From: Pseudomonas sp. TCU-HL1
GTDB lineage: Bacteria > Pseudomonadota > Gammaproteobacteria > Pseudomonadales > Pseudomonadaceae
Length of the DNA: 64,000 nucleotides
Assembly: GCF_001708505.1 (NCBI RefSeq)
Contig: NZ_CP015992.1
Coordinates: 4,030,001-4,094,000, forward strand
Reading direction: 5' to 3'
In this document: positions 36,568-47,062 of the stretch, piece after piece
How the letters are laid out: the number at the start of each line of letters is the position of its first letter
How positions within the stretch are numbered: the first letter of the stretch is position 1
Notes under the pieces: model-generated
The model's input: the letters and a program-made list of their open reading frames with translations, nothing else
The model's database searches: none
What the model was told of the DNA's origin: nothing
Made by a program: the position numbers and the translations under genes

Positions 36568-37065
36568 ATGCAGTCCGATACTCCCAGCCCCTGGTACAAA
36601 CAACCCTGGCCCTGGTTCATCCTCGCCATTCTCGGCACCTCTGTGGTGCTCGGCACCACCATGCTGGTAATCGCCACCCGGAACCCGCCGAGCCTCGTGT
36701 CCGATAACTATTACGAAGTCGGCAAGGGCATCAACACCTCGCTGGAACGTGAAAACCTCGCCAAGCAACTCGGCATGCAGGCCAACCTGCAAGTCAGTGA
36801 GGCCAGCGGCGAAGTTCAACTGCAACTGGTTGGCCAGAGCCGTCCGCAACAACTCGTACTGAGCCTGCTCTCCCCCACCCAGCCGGAGAAGGACCGTCGC
36901 GTCGTGCTCCAGCCCCAGGCCGACGGCCAATACCGTGGCCATCTGCAGGACCCGGTCAGTGGCCGCCGCTTCGTCGAGCTGATCGGTCAGGAGCAGGGCC
37001 AGGACTGGCGTCTGTTCGAAGAGGAAACCCTGGAGAAGGGCAGCACCATCCGTCTCGGCGAATAA
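36568..37065 (+). CDS. ccoH: FixH/CcoH family oxidase assembly protein
   Basis: The 165-residue protein has one N-terminal membrane helix (PWFILAILGTSVVLGTTMLVI) and a periplasmic domain with DNYYEVGKGINTSLERE, the usual FixH signature. It assists late cbb3 assembly. It lies between ccoG and ccoI with 14-bp and 7-bp gaps. Confidence 0.9.
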   Translation: MQSDTPSPWYKQPWPWFILAILGTSVVLGTTMLVIATRNPPSLVSDNYYEVGKGINTSLERENLAKQLGMQANLQVSEASGEVQLQLVGQSRPQQLVLSLLSPTQPEKDRRVVLQPQADGQYRGHLQDPVSGRRFVELIGQEQGQDWRLFEEETLEKGSTIRLGE

Positions 37066-37072
37066 GCGCCCG

Positions 37073-39472
37073 ATGACTGCACTGCTTTCCTGCTACCACT
37101 GCGGCTTGCCGGTTCCTGCCGGCAGCCGTTTCGAGGCCCGTGTGCTGGGAGAGACGCGGGCCATGTGCTGTCCAGGCTGCCAGGCGGTGGCCGAGGCCAT
37201 AGTCGCCGGTGGCCTGGAGAACTACTACCGCCACCGCAGCGACAGCGCCCCCAACCCCGATGCCCTGCCCCGCGAGCTCCCCGACGAGCTGGCCCTCTAC
37301 GACCGCGCCGAAGTCCAACAACCCTTTGTTCAGCAGCAGGGCGAACTGAGCGAAACCTGCCTGTTGATCGAGGGCATCAGTTGCGCAGCCTGTGGCTGGC
37401 TGATCGAGAAACACCTGAAGACGCTGCCGGGCGTTGCCGAGGCCAGCCTCAACCTGTCCAACCATCGCCTGCAGGTACGCTGGTCCGACAGCCAGTTGCC
37501 GCTGAGCCAGCTGCTCAAAGAGTTGCGCAAGATCGGCTACGCCGGCCATCCCTACAAGGCGGACGAAGCCGCCGAACGCCTGGCCAGCGAAAACCGCCGC
37601 GCCATGCGCCAGCTAGGCGTTGCCGGCCTGCTCTGGATGCAGGTGATGATGGCCGCCATGGCCACCTGGCCGGAGTTCAACATCGACCTGTCACCCGAGC
37701 TGGACACCATCCTGCGCTGGGTCAGCCTGTTCCTCACCACCCCCATCGTCTTCTACTGCTGCGGCCAGTTCTTCCGGGGGGCACTGCGTGACCTGCGCAC
37801 CCGCCACCTGACCATGGATGTCTCAGTCTCCCTGGCCATCGGCGGCGCCTACGCGGCGGGCATCTGGTCCACTGTCACTGGGGTCGGCGAGCTGTATTTC
37901 GACGCCGTGGGCATGTTCGCGCTCTTCCTGCTGGCCGGCCGCTACCTGGAGCGCCGCGCCCGCGAACGCACTGCTGCGGCCACCGCTCAACTGGTCAACC
38001 TGCTGCCAGCCTCCTGCCTGCGCCTGTACGCCGACGGCCATAGCCAGCGCATCCTGCTCGGCGAATTGCGCGTAGGCGACCGCGTGCTGGTGCCGCCAGG
38101 CGCCCTGCTACCGGCCGATGGCCGCATCCTCACCGGCCAGTCCAGCGTCGACGAGTCCCTGCTCACCGGCGAATACCTGCCCCACCCGCGCGGCGAAGGC
38201 GACGCCATCACCGCCGGTACCCTGAACGTCGAAGGACCGCTGACCATTGAGGTCCAGGCACTGGGCGACGACACCCGACTGTCCGCCATCGTCCGCCTGC
38301 TGGAACGCGCCCAGGCCGACAAGCCGCGTCTCGCAGAAGTGGCTGACAAGGTCGCCCAATGGTTCCTGCTCATCGTCCTTGGCACCGCCGCCATCGTCGG
38401 GATCGTCTGGTGGCAGATCGAGCCGCAGCGCGCCTTCTGGGTCGTGCTCTCGCTCCTGGTCGCCACCTGCCCCTGCGCCCTGGCCCTGGCAACGCCCACG
38501 GCGCTGACGACCGCCACCGGCAGCCTGCACAAGCTCGGCCTGCTGCTGACCCGCGGCCACGTGGTGGAAGGTCTGAACCAGATCGACACGGTGATTTTCG
38601 ACAAGACCGGCACCCTCACAGAAGGCCGCCTCACCCTCAGTGCCATACACCCCTTGGCCACTCTGGATCGCGACGCCTGCCTGGGCCTGGCCGCGGCGCT
38701 CGAAAATCGCTCCGAACATCCGATCGCCCGTGCGTTCGGTCGCGCCCCGCAAGCGGCCGAACAGGTGGACAGCATTCCCGGCCGTGGGCTCGAAGGCCGG
38801 GTTGGTGAACGCCGCCTGCGGATCGGTCAACCGGGCTTCGTCGCCGAACTCAGCGGCCAGCCGGCACCGACCATACCCGGCGACCAGGGCCAATGGTTGC
38901 TACTGGGTGACGCACAGGGTCCGCTGGCCTGGTTCGTCCTCGACGACCGCCTGCGGGACGACGCTCCTACCCTGCTCGACGCCTGTCGCGAACGGGGCTG
39001 GAAACTCCTACTCCTGTCCGGCGACAGTTCGCCCATGGTGGCCGGCATCGCCCGTGAACTCGGCATCGAAGACGCCCGCGGGGGACTCACTCCGGACGCC
39101 AAGCTCGACGTACTGCATCAACTCCACCAGCAGGGCCACAAGGTCCTGATGCTTGGCGACGGCGTCAACGACGTACCCGTGCTGGCGGGCGCCGACATCA
39201 GTGTCGCCATGGGCAGCGCCACCGACCTGGCCAAGACCAGCGCCGATGCCGTGCTGCTGTCCAACCGGCTCGACAGCCTGGTGCTGGCTTTCGCCGTGGC
39301 CCGTCGGACGCGCCGCATCATCGTCGAGAACCTGGCCTGGGCGACCCTGTACAATGGCCTGGTGCTGCCCTTCGCCGCCCTCGGCTGGATAACCCCCCTC
39401 TGGGCGGCGTTCGGCATGTCGGTCAGTTCGCTGCTGGTGGTTGTCAACGCCCTGCGCCTGACCCGCACCTGA
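37073..39472 (+). CDS. ccoI: copper-translocating P1B-type ATPase CcoI
   Basis: CcoI exports Cu+ to the periplasmic side for cbb3 assembly, rather than for detoxification. The 799-residue protein has an N-terminal CYHCGLP...CCPGCQAVAEAI metal-binding extension, an HMA domain with GISCAACGWLIE, and eight membrane helices. The translocation motif is ATCPCALALATP, the phosphorylation site is IFDKTGTLTEG, the actuator is LTGEYLPH, the nucleotide-binding site is SEHPIARAF, and the hinge is LGDGVNDVPVLAGAD. All catalytic motifs are intact. Confidence 0.95.
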   Translation: MTALLSCYHCGLPVPAGSRFEARVLGETRAMCCPGCQAVAEAIVAGGLENYYRHRSDSAPNPDALPRELPDELALYDRAEVQQPFVQQQGELSETCLLIEGISCAACGWLIEKHLKTLPGVAEASLNLSNHRLQVRWSDSQLPLSQLLKELRKIGYAGHPYKADEAAERLASENRRAMRQLGVAGLLWMQVMMAAMATWPEFNIDLSPELDTILRWVSLFLTTPIVFYCCGQFFRGALRDLRTRHLTMDVSVSLAIGGAYAAGIWSTVTGVGELYFDAVGMFALFLLAGRYLERRARERTAAATAQLVNLLPASCLRLYADGHSQRILLGELRVGDRVLVPPGALLPADGRILTGQSSVDESLLTGEYLPHPRGEGDAITAGTLNVEGPLTIEVQALGDDTRLSAIVRLLERAQADKPRLAEVADKVAQWFLLIVLGTAAIVGIVWWQIEPQRAFWVVLSLLVATCPCALALATPTALTTATGSLHKLGLLLTRGHVVEGLNQIDTVIFDKTGTLTEGRLTLSAIHPLATLDRDACLGLAAALENRSEHPIARAFGRAPQAAEQVDSIPGRGLEGRVGERRLRIGQPGFVAELSGQPAPTIPGDQGQWLLLGDAQGPLAWFVLDDRLRDDAPTLLDACRERGWKLLLLSGDSSPMVAGIARELGIEDARGGLTPDAKLDVLHQLHQQGHKVLMLGDGVNDVPVLAGADISVAMGSATDLAKTSADAVLLSNRLDSLVLAFAVARRTRRIIVENLAWATLYNGLVLPFAALGWITPLWAAFGMSVSSLLVVVNALRLTRT

Positions 39473-39498
39473 ACCACGCAGATCAATCGGAGCCCCTG

Positions 39499-39717
39499 AT
39501 GCCAGCGCTATACATACTGATCCCGGTCGCCATCGGCCTGGTCGGTTTCGCCATCTGGCTGTTCTTCTGGGCCGTGGACAGCGGCCAGTACGACGACCTC
39601 GACGGCCCGGCCCACAGCATCCTCTTCGATGACGAGGACCCCAAGCACCAGGCCGGCATCGCCGAAGCCGAAGGCAACAAGGACAAACAGGACGAGCAGG
39701 ACAAGCCCCGTGGCTGA
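39499..39717 (+). CDS. ccoS: cbb3 oxidase maturation protein CcoS
   Basis: The 72-residue protein has one helix (LYILIPVAIGLVGFAIWLFF), then the family block WAVDSGQYDDLDGPAHSILF and a charged tail. CcoS is needed for heme and copper insertion into the oxidase. It overlaps the next gene by 8 bp. Confidence 0.92.
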   Translation: MPALYILIPVAIGLVGFAIWLFFWAVDSGQYDDLDGPAHSILFDDEDPKHQAGIAEAEGNKDKQDEQDKPRG

Positions 39718-40441
39718 ACTTGCCCCACTGCTGTTCTCTGCATTCATCCTCGGCCTACTCGGCGGCGGCCATTGCCTCGGCATGTGCGGAGGCTTGATGG
39801 GCGCCCTGACCCTGGCCATCCCACCCGAGCAACGCAACCGCCGCCTGCGCCTGCTGCTGGCCTACAACCTCGGCCGCATTCTCAGCTACGCACTCGCCGG
39901 CCTGCTCATCGGCCTCGCCGGGTGGGCCATCGCCAGCAGCCCGGCCGCCCTGGCCCTGCGCGTAGCCGCCGCCCTGCTGCTGATCTGCATGGGGCTCTAC
40001 CTGGCCGGCTGGTGGAGCGGCCTGACCCGCATCGAAGCCCTTGGCAAAGGGCTCTGGCGCCACATCCAGCCGGCAGCGCGCAAGTTGCTACCGGTATCCA
40101 CCCTGCCTCGCGCCCTGCTGCTGGGCGGGTTGTGGGGTTGGCTGCCCTGCGGCCTGGTCTACAGCACCCTGCTCTGGTCCGCCAGCCAGGGATCGGCCAC
40201 CGACAGCGCCCTGCTGATGCTGGCCTTTGGCGTAGGCACCCTGCCGGTGCTGGTCGCCACAGGGCTGGCTGCAGAACGGCTGACTGCCCTGCTGCGCAGG
40301 CGAGGGGTGCGCATTGCCGGCGGCCTGCTGGTCATTCTCTTCGGCCTCTGGACCCTGCCCGGCCCGCACCAGGCCTGGCTGATGGGCCACGGCGGACATG
40401 GCGGCAGCGCCACCAGCAGCGAGCACCAGCACAGCCCCTGA
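39710..40441 (+). CDS. TauE/SafE (DsbD-2-like) family membrane protein
   Basis: The 243-residue polytopic membrane protein has about six helices. It starts at a GTG (39710, VAELAPLLFSAFILGLLGGG) because the preceding in-frame ATG lies deep inside ccoS. Two paired motifs, GGHCLGMCGGLMGAL and WLPCGLVYSTLLWSA, are the hallmark of this family, which is regularly found next to ccoS in gammaproteobacteria. The C-terminus is histidine-rich (GHGGHGGSATSSEHQHS). Its role is probably copper or thiol handling for cbb3 assembly (inference). Confidence 0.85.
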   Translation: MAELAPLLFSAFILGLLGGGHCLGMCGGLMGALTLAIPPEQRNRRLRLLLAYNLGRILSYALAGLLIGLAGWAIASSPAALALRVAAALLLICMGLYLAGWWSGLTRIEALGKGLWRHIQPAARKLLPVSTLPRALLLGGLWGWLPCGLVYSTLLWSASQGSATDSALLMLAFGVGTLPVLVATGLAAERLTALLRRRGVRIAGGLLVILFGLWTLPGPHQAWLMGHGGHGGSATSSEHQHSP

Positions 40442-40446
40442 CCGGC

Positions 40447-40460
40447 TTGATGCAAATCAA
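40447..40460 (+). promoter_or_regulatory. Anr/FNR box upstream of hemN
   Basis: TTGATGCAAATCAA is a perfect TTGAT-N4-ATCAA palindrome 64 bp before the hemN start. In P. aeruginosa hemN is known to be controlled by Anr and Dnr. Confidence 0.9.
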
Positions 40461-40523
40461 GACCGCCCTGCTGGCCCCCGCCTAGACTCGCTGCCACTGA
40501 CAGCCGAACCGGGAAACGCCCGC

Positions 40524-41906
40524 ATGCTCGACAACATTCGCTGGGACGTGGGCCTGATCCGCCGCTACGACACTCCAGGCCCACGCTATACCTCCTACCC
40601 CACTGCGGTGCAGTTCAATCACCGCGTAAGCTCCTTCGACCTGCTTCACGCGCTGCGCGACAGCCGCAAGGTGCGCCGCCCCTTGTCGCTCTATGTGCAT
40701 GTGCCGTTCTGCGCGAACATTTGCTACTACTGCGCCTGCAACAAGGTCATCACCAAGGACCGCGGCCGCACCCTCCCCTACCTGGAACGGCTGGAGCGGG
40801 AAATTGAACTGATCGCCTGCCACCTCGACCCGCAGCAGAAGGTCGAGCAGTTGCATTTCGGCGGTGGTACCCCGACCTTCCTCAGTCACGACGAACTGCG
40901 CCGCCTGATGGGCCACCTGCGCAAGCACTTCAACCTGCTGGATGACGACTCGGGCGACTACGGCATCGAAATCGATCCGCGCGAAGCAGACTGGTCCACC
41001 ATGGGCCTGCTCCGGGAACTGGGCTTCAACCGGGTCAGCCTCGGCGTGCAGGACCTGGATCCGGCCGTGCAGCGCGCGGTGAACCGCCTGCAAAGCCTCG
41101 AAGAGACACGCGCCATCGTCGAAGCGGCGCGCACCCTGCAGTTCCGCTCATTGAACCTGGATCTGATCTACGGTCTGCCGAAACAGACGCCGGAGAGCTT
41201 CGCCCGCACAGTGGACGAAGTGATCGCCCTGCAGCCCGACCGACTCTCGGTATTCAACTACGCCCACCTGCCGGAGCGCTTCATGCCGCAACGGCGGATT
41301 CGCAGCGAAGACCTTCCCAGCCCCGGGTACAAGCTGGAAATGCTCCAGCGCAGCATCGAGCAGCTGAGCGCGGCCGGTTATCGCTACATCGGCATGGACC
41401 ACTTCGCCCTACCTGACGATGAACTGGCCATCGCCCAAGAGGATGGTCGTCTGCAGCGCAACTTCCAGGGTTACACCACCCACGGCCATTGCGACCTGAT
41501 TGGTCTCGGCGTGTCGTCCATCAGCCAGATCGGCGACCTCTACTGCCAGAACGCCGTGCAGCTCAACGAGTACCAGGGCGCCCTGGAGAAGAATCTGCTG
41601 GCCACCAACCGAGGCCTGATCTGTGATGAGGAAGACCGCATACGCCGGGCGGTCATCCAGCAATTGATCTGCGCGTTCGAACTGGACTTCGCCCAGATCG
41701 AATCACGCTTCAACATCGAATTTCGCGGCTATTTCGCCGAGGTCTGGCCGCAGCTGCAGCAAATGCACCAGGATCGCCTGATCGACCTCAGCGACACCCG
41801 TATCGACGTACTGCCTGCCGGACGCCTGCTGGTGCGCTCGCTGTGCATGCTCTTCGACAACTACCTGGCCGGACAGAACCAGCAGCGATTCTCCAGAGTC
41901 ATCTGA
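40524..41906 (+). CDS. hemN: oxygen-independent coproporphyrinogen III oxidase HemN
   Basis: HemN is a radical-SAM enzyme that decarboxylates coproporphyrinogen III to protoporphyrinogen IX when oxygen is low, supplying heme to the cbb3 enzymes. The 460-residue protein starts at 40524 (MLDNIRWDVGLIRRYDTPGP). The [4Fe-4S] cysteines are C63, C67 and C70 in PFCANICYYCACNK. Other conserved blocks are LHFGGGTPTFLS, RVSLGVQDLDPAVQRAVNR and YIGMDHFALPDDELAIA. Upstream in-frame codons overlap the Anr box. Confidence 0.96.
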   Translation: MLDNIRWDVGLIRRYDTPGPRYTSYPTAVQFNHRVSSFDLLHALRDSRKVRRPLSLYVHVPFCANICYYCACNKVITKDRGRTLPYLERLEREIELIACHLDPQQKVEQLHFGGGTPTFLSHDELRRLMGHLRKHFNLLDDDSGDYGIEIDPREADWSTMGLLRELGFNRVSLGVQDLDPAVQRAVNRLQSLEETRAIVEAARTLQFRSLNLDLIYGLPKQTPESFARTVDEVIALQPDRLSVFNYAHLPERFMPQRRIRSEDLPSPGYKLEMLQRSIEQLSAAGYRYIGMDHFALPDDELAIAQEDGRLQRNFQGYTTHGHCDLIGLGVSSISQIGDLYCQNAVQLNEYQGALEKNLLATNRGLICDEEDRIRRAVIQQLICAFELDFAQIESRFNIEFRGYFAEVWPQLQQMHQDRLIDLSDTRIDVLPAGRLLVRSLCMLFDNYLAGQNQQRFSRVI

Positions 41907-41913
41907 CACCCGC

Positions 41914-42087
41914 TCAGACGGCGAGCAGCTGGTTGAGCTCAACAGCCTGCTCGTCGCTGAGTCCAGCGTCCCGCACCACCTGGCTTGCGTTGGCGCTGCT
42001 CAGGGCCCCCTGCAGCGAGGCGAGCTGTTGCCGCACGGCCTCGGCGTCCACCAGCCCACCTTCCTGGCGTGCGACCTGTCGCCGCAC
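41914..42087 (-). CDS. small hypothetical protein between hemN and anr, GTG start (possibly degraded 5' end)
   Basis: On the minus strand a 57-residue frame starts at GTG 42087 (VRRQVARQEGGLVDAEAVRQ) and ends DEQAVELNQLLAV, a helical, hydrophilic protein. The same frame continues upstream to ATG codons at 42126 and 42135, but a TAG at 42091-42093 interrupts it just before the GTG. Either the GTG, preceded by a GGGGGG run as a ribosome site, is the true start, or the gene has lost its beginning. PAO1 also has a small hypothetical gene at this position (recalled as PA1545). Confidence 0.5.
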   Translation of the reverse strand: MRRQVARQEGGLVDAEAVRQQLASLQGALSSANASQVVRDAGLSDEQAVELNQLLAV

Positions 42088-42281
42088 TGACTACGCCCCC
42101 CGCGAAACCGTGCTGTTCGTATCCATGCGCAACATGAGCCGCTCCTGGCCTGAATTCCGCCCCTCATATCAGCCATATCCGGCAAAACTTGATCAACCGC
42201 TCAACAGGCTTTTTCTGGCTGTTGCCTACACCCTGCGTTACCCTTACAAGCATTGTGTGTTTGCCTCGCAAGGAATGGCTC

Positions 42282-43016
42282 ATGTCCGAAATCATCAAGG
42301 TGCGCAACGTACCCCAGGCCCACTGCAAGGACTGCAGCCTGGCCGCCCTTTGCCTGCCCCTGTCCCTGAACATGGAGGACATGGATGCGTTAGACGAGAT
42401 CGTCAAACGCGGTCGTCCACTGAAGAAGGGCGAGCTCCTGTTCCGGCAGGGTGATGCTTTCGGCTCCGTCTTCGCGGTGCGCTCTGGCGCCCTCAAGACC
42501 TTCACGGTCACCGACACCGGCGAAGAACAGATCACGGGCTTCCACCTCCCCAGCGAGCTGGTGGGCTTGTCTGGCATGGATACCGAGCTTTATCCGGTTT
42601 CCGCCCAGGCCCTGGAAACCACCTCGGTCTGCGAAATTCCCTTTGAGCACCTGGACGAGCTTTCGGTCCAGCTACCGCAGCTGCGCCGCCAGTTGATGCG
42701 CGTGATGAGCCGGGAAATCCGCGACGATCAGCAGATGATGCTGCTGCTCTCGAAAAAGACCGCAGACGAACGCATCGCCACATTCCTGGTCAACCTCTCG
42801 GCGCGCTTCCGCGCCCGTGGCTTCTCCGCCAACCAGTTCCGCCTGGCCATGTCGCGCAACGAAATCGGCAACTACCTGGGCCTTGCGGTGGAGACGGTTT
42901 CCCGCGTGTTCACCCGCTTCCAGCAAGCCAACCTGATCGCCGCCGAAGGCAAGGAAGTGCATATCCTCGACCCCATCGAACTCTGCGCCATGGCCGGCGG
43001 GAGCATCGAGAGCTGA
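42282..43016 (+). CDS. anr: anaerobic regulator Anr (FNR/CRP family)
   Basis: Anr is the oxygen-sensing activator of anaerobic and microaerobic genes in Pseudomonas. The start at 42282 (MSEIIKVRNVPQAHCKDCSL), with an AGGA site, gives 244 residues, the normal length. The [4Fe-4S] ligands are C15, C18 and C24 plus C117 in TTSVCEIPFE. The effector-like domain is followed by a helix-turn-helix with MSRNEIGNYLGLAVETVSRV, whose E-x-x-S-R residues recognise TTGAT half sites. It stands next to its likely targets hemN and ccoN. Confidence 0.97.
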   Translation: MSEIIKVRNVPQAHCKDCSLAALCLPLSLNMEDMDALDEIVKRGRPLKKGELLFRQGDAFGSVFAVRSGALKTFTVTDTGEEQITGFHLPSELVGLSGMDTELYPVSAQALETTSVCEIPFEHLDELSVQLPQLRRQLMRVMSREIRDDQQMMLLLSKKTADERIATFLVNLSARFRARGFSANQFRLAMSRNEIGNYLGLAVETVSRVFTRFQQANLIAAEGKEVHILDPIELCAMAGGSIES

Positions 43017-43021
43017 CCCCT

Positions 43022-43048
43022 GCGGGCCTGCCAGTTCGGCGGGCCCGC
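43022..43048 (+). terminator. hairpin after anr
   Basis: A 7-bp GC-only stem (GCGGGCC / GGCCCGC) with a 13-base loop starts 6 bp after the anr stop, without a T-tract. It is a probable 3' end of the anr mRNA. Confidence 0.5.
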
Positions 43049-43083
43049 CTGTTCCACCCGCTCCTTCCCTCAGGCCACTGACG

Positions 43084-43632
43084 ATGACCTTCGACGATTT
43101 CTCCATCAAATCCCTGATCCGCCCTGTCCCCGACTTTCCCAAGCCCGGCGTGGTCTTCCGCGATATCACGCCCCTGTTCCAGTCGCCCCGCGCCCTGCGC
43201 CTGGTGGCCGACAGTTTCATCCAGCGCTACGTCGAAGCCGAGTTCAGCCACATCGGTGCCATGGATGCGCGAGGCTTCCTGATCGGTTCGATCATCGCCT
43301 ACGAACTCAACAAGCCCCTGGTGCTCTTCCGCAAGCAGGGCAAGCTGCCGGCCGACGTGCTCTCCGAGCCCTACCAGACCGAGTACGGCGAAGACTTCCT
43401 CGAAGTTCACAGTGACAGCCTGTGCGATGGCGACAAGGTGCTGATCTTCGATGACCTGATCGCCACCGGCGGCACCTTGTTGGCCGCAGCCCGCCTGGTT
43501 CGGCGCATGGGCGCCAGCGTGTACGAAGCCGCCGCCATCATCGACCTGCCGGAACTGGGAGGCTCCGAGCGTCTGGGCGACGCCGGCATCCCCACCTTCG
43601 CCCTCACCGCCTTCGCACTCGACGAACGTTGA
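43084..43632 (+). CDS. apt: adenine phosphoribosyltransferase
   Basis: Apt salvages adenine with PRPP to give AMP. The 182-residue protein has IRPVPDFPKPGVVFRDITPL at the N-terminus, the adenine-binding DARGFLIGSIIAYEL, and the PRPP loop VLIFDDLIATGGTLLAA. The start at 43084 gives a normal length. The PAO1 order apt-anr is conserved here. Confidence 0.95.
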   Translation: MTFDDFSIKSLIRPVPDFPKPGVVFRDITPLFQSPRALRLVADSFIQRYVEAEFSHIGAMDARGFLIGSIIAYELNKPLVLFRKQGKLPADVLSEPYQTEYGEDFLEVHSDSLCDGDKVLIFDDLIATGGTLLAAARLVRRMGASVYEAAAIIDLPELGGSERLGDAGIPTFALTAFALDER

Positions 43633-43639
43633 GGCTAGC

Positions 43640-43663
43640 GCGGGTCTGCGCCTGCGGACCCGC
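43640..43663 (+). terminator. hairpin after apt
   Basis: A stem GCGGGTC / GACCCGC, extended internally by GCG/CGC pairs, lies 8 bp after the apt stop. No T-tract follows. Confidence 0.5.
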
Positions 43664-43879
43664 CCCAACCGAAGCACGGCCCGCCCTCGCGGGTGACATC
43701 CCGCCCGGCCCGCGTTACCCCTCTCCCCACTCCTTTCCACGATCTCCCGCCGAAAGTTGGCGTCCAGGCCCTCGCGTCTGCCTACACGATCCTCAATAGT
43801 TACATCGACTGATGGCACGGTTGTCGTGCCTGCCGACAACAACAAGTGGACGGCTCCCAGAGCCCGAGAGGATTCCCGC

Positions 43880-44716
43880 ATGACAGCCAGCGCCAGCGCC
43901 CCCCTGCCCAAGGCCAACTTCCCCGTTCGCCGCATGGACTTCAGCTTCGCGTCAACCCAGAAGTACTGGTGGAGCGGCGATCCTTTCATGACCCACTTCA
44001 TGAACAACCTGTCGTCGCTCTTCCCATATGGCGAGAAGTTCTTCGTCGACAGTGTGCGTGCCGTACGCGACCAGGTCAGCGATCCGCAGTTGCAGAAGGA
44101 TATCAGCGCCTTCATCGGCCAGGAGGCTATGCACTCCAAGGAACACGCCACCTACAACGACTATGCTGCCGAGCACGGCATCGACCTGGAACGCCTGGAG
44201 CTGCGCATCAAAGTGCTGCTGGAGTGGGTCACCCGCTTCACCACGAAGAAGCAGCGCCTGGCCGCCACCTGCGCCCTGGAGCACTTCACCGCCACCATGG
44301 CCGAGCAATTGCTGCGCCGCGAAGACATCAACACCCAGATGGACGACCCCAAGATGTACACGCTGTGGATGTGGCACGCCATCGAGGAGAACGAGCACAA
44401 GGCGGTCTGCTACGACGCCTACAACGCGGTAGGCGGCGGTTACTTCATCCGCACCGCCACCATGTTCCTCACCTCCTTCCTGTTCTTCGGCGTGATCATG
44501 ACCTTCCAGGTCCACCTGATGCGCAAGGACGGCCAACTGTTCAACTGGCGCAGCTGGGCGCACGGCCTCAAGACCCTGTTCGGCCCGCGCAATGGCTACT
44601 TCCCGAAGATGATCAAGCCGTACCTGGACTACTACCGCCCCGGCTTCCACCCCTTCGACCACGAGACCAAGGCACTGGAGAAGCGCTGGAAGGAGCGCCT
44701 GGGGTTCAACGGCTGA
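43880..44716 (+). CDS. PF10118-type predicted metal-dependent hydrolase
   Basis: The 278-residue protein starts at 43880 (MTASASAPLPKANFPVRRMD). It has the pattern of the ferritin-like Metal_hydrol (PF10118) family: GQEAMHSKEH in the N-terminal half, CALEHFTATMAEQLL, and MWHAIEENEHKAVCYDAY give regularly spaced E and H residues able to bind a dinuclear metal centre. One hydrophobic stretch (TATMFLTSFLFFGVIMTFQVHL) suggests membrane association. Function is not established for the family. PAO1 has a similar gene near apt. Confidence 0.8.
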   Translation: MTASASAPLPKANFPVRRMDFSFASTQKYWWSGDPFMTHFMNNLSSLFPYGEKFFVDSVRAVRDQVSDPQLQKDISAFIGQEAMHSKEHATYNDYAAEHGIDLERLELRIKVLLEWVTRFTTKKQRLAATCALEHFTATMAEQLLRREDINTQMDDPKMYTLWMWHAIEENEHKAVCYDAYNAVGGGYFIRTATMFLTSFLFFGVIMTFQVHLMRKDGQLFNWRSWAHGLKTLFGPRNGYFPKMIKPYLDYYRPGFHPFDHETKALEKRWKERLGFNG

Positions 44717-45177
44717 TCAACACCGCTGCTTCACCCGTGTGAGCGAATTCATTCGCGATTGGGCTGCATGCACAAGCAGCCCTCACCCCTCTTCAAAAAA
44801 CTCCGCGACAAACCCGTCCAGCGTCCCTTTTTGACCGTCCCGCTTCGCAGCCTGGTGCGGCCAGCAGGCCTCTTCCTGCGCCCCCTCGAAACGCGCCGGG
44901 CTGCCAGCCGCTCCAGCGCAAACGCAAACGCAAACGCAAACGCAAACGCAACCAGAGGAGTTCATGGCGCCTCCGAGTTCAACACCGATCGTTGATACAT
45001 CCCGCCCCTACAACGTTTTCGGAATCCGCTGATCGGCCCACCCTGGCCTGTTCACTCACCCTCGGCCCTTCATTCCCGCGGAGGTTCCCGAGATGCAGGA
45101 TGTCACCCACCCCACCGTCCGCTCGCCGCGCCCTGGCGCTCACCGCCAGGTTCGGCAACTGAAACGAGGGGGCTGAC
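44717..45177. other. noncoding region with gene remnant, hexamer repeat and tiny ORFs
   Basis: A GCGAATTCATTCGC-type repeat lies at 44738-44758. On the minus strand, 44783-44830 encode GTLDGFVAEFFEEG followed by a stop. This resembles the end of the DUF6901-like protein at 48515 (ELDGFFAEYFEE) and is probably a leftover of a related gene. A hexamer array follows at 44917-44952. Two very short plus-strand ORFs have ribosome-site-like sequences: 44964-45032 (22 codons) and 45093-45176 (27 codons, ending 1 bp before the effector start). Their reality is uncertain. Confidence 0.45.
44917..44952 (+). repeat. CGCAAA hexamer tandem repeat
   Basis: Five perfect CGCAAA units are followed by one CGCAAC unit. 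It is a simple-sequence array that could vary in length by slippage. It lies about 225 bp before the effector gene. Confidence 0.85.

Positions 45178-47058
<1,881 letters not shown>

Positions 47059-47062
<4 letters not shown>

Noticed and set aside
42192..42207. Possible Anr site upstream of anr (TTGATCAACCGCTCAA)
   Set aside because: The half sites are at the wrong spacing for TTGAT-N4-ATCAA, so autoregulation is not claimed.
44917..44952. CRISPR-like array
   Set aside because: The repeat unit is six bases with no spacers, so it is a simple-sequence repeat. No CRISPR array or cas gene was seen in the window.
44783..44965. ORF with a Cys-Val repeat on the minus strand
   Set aside because: The CV repeat is the translation of the CGCAAA array, and the upstream part has no support. 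Only the last residues resemble a real gene end.
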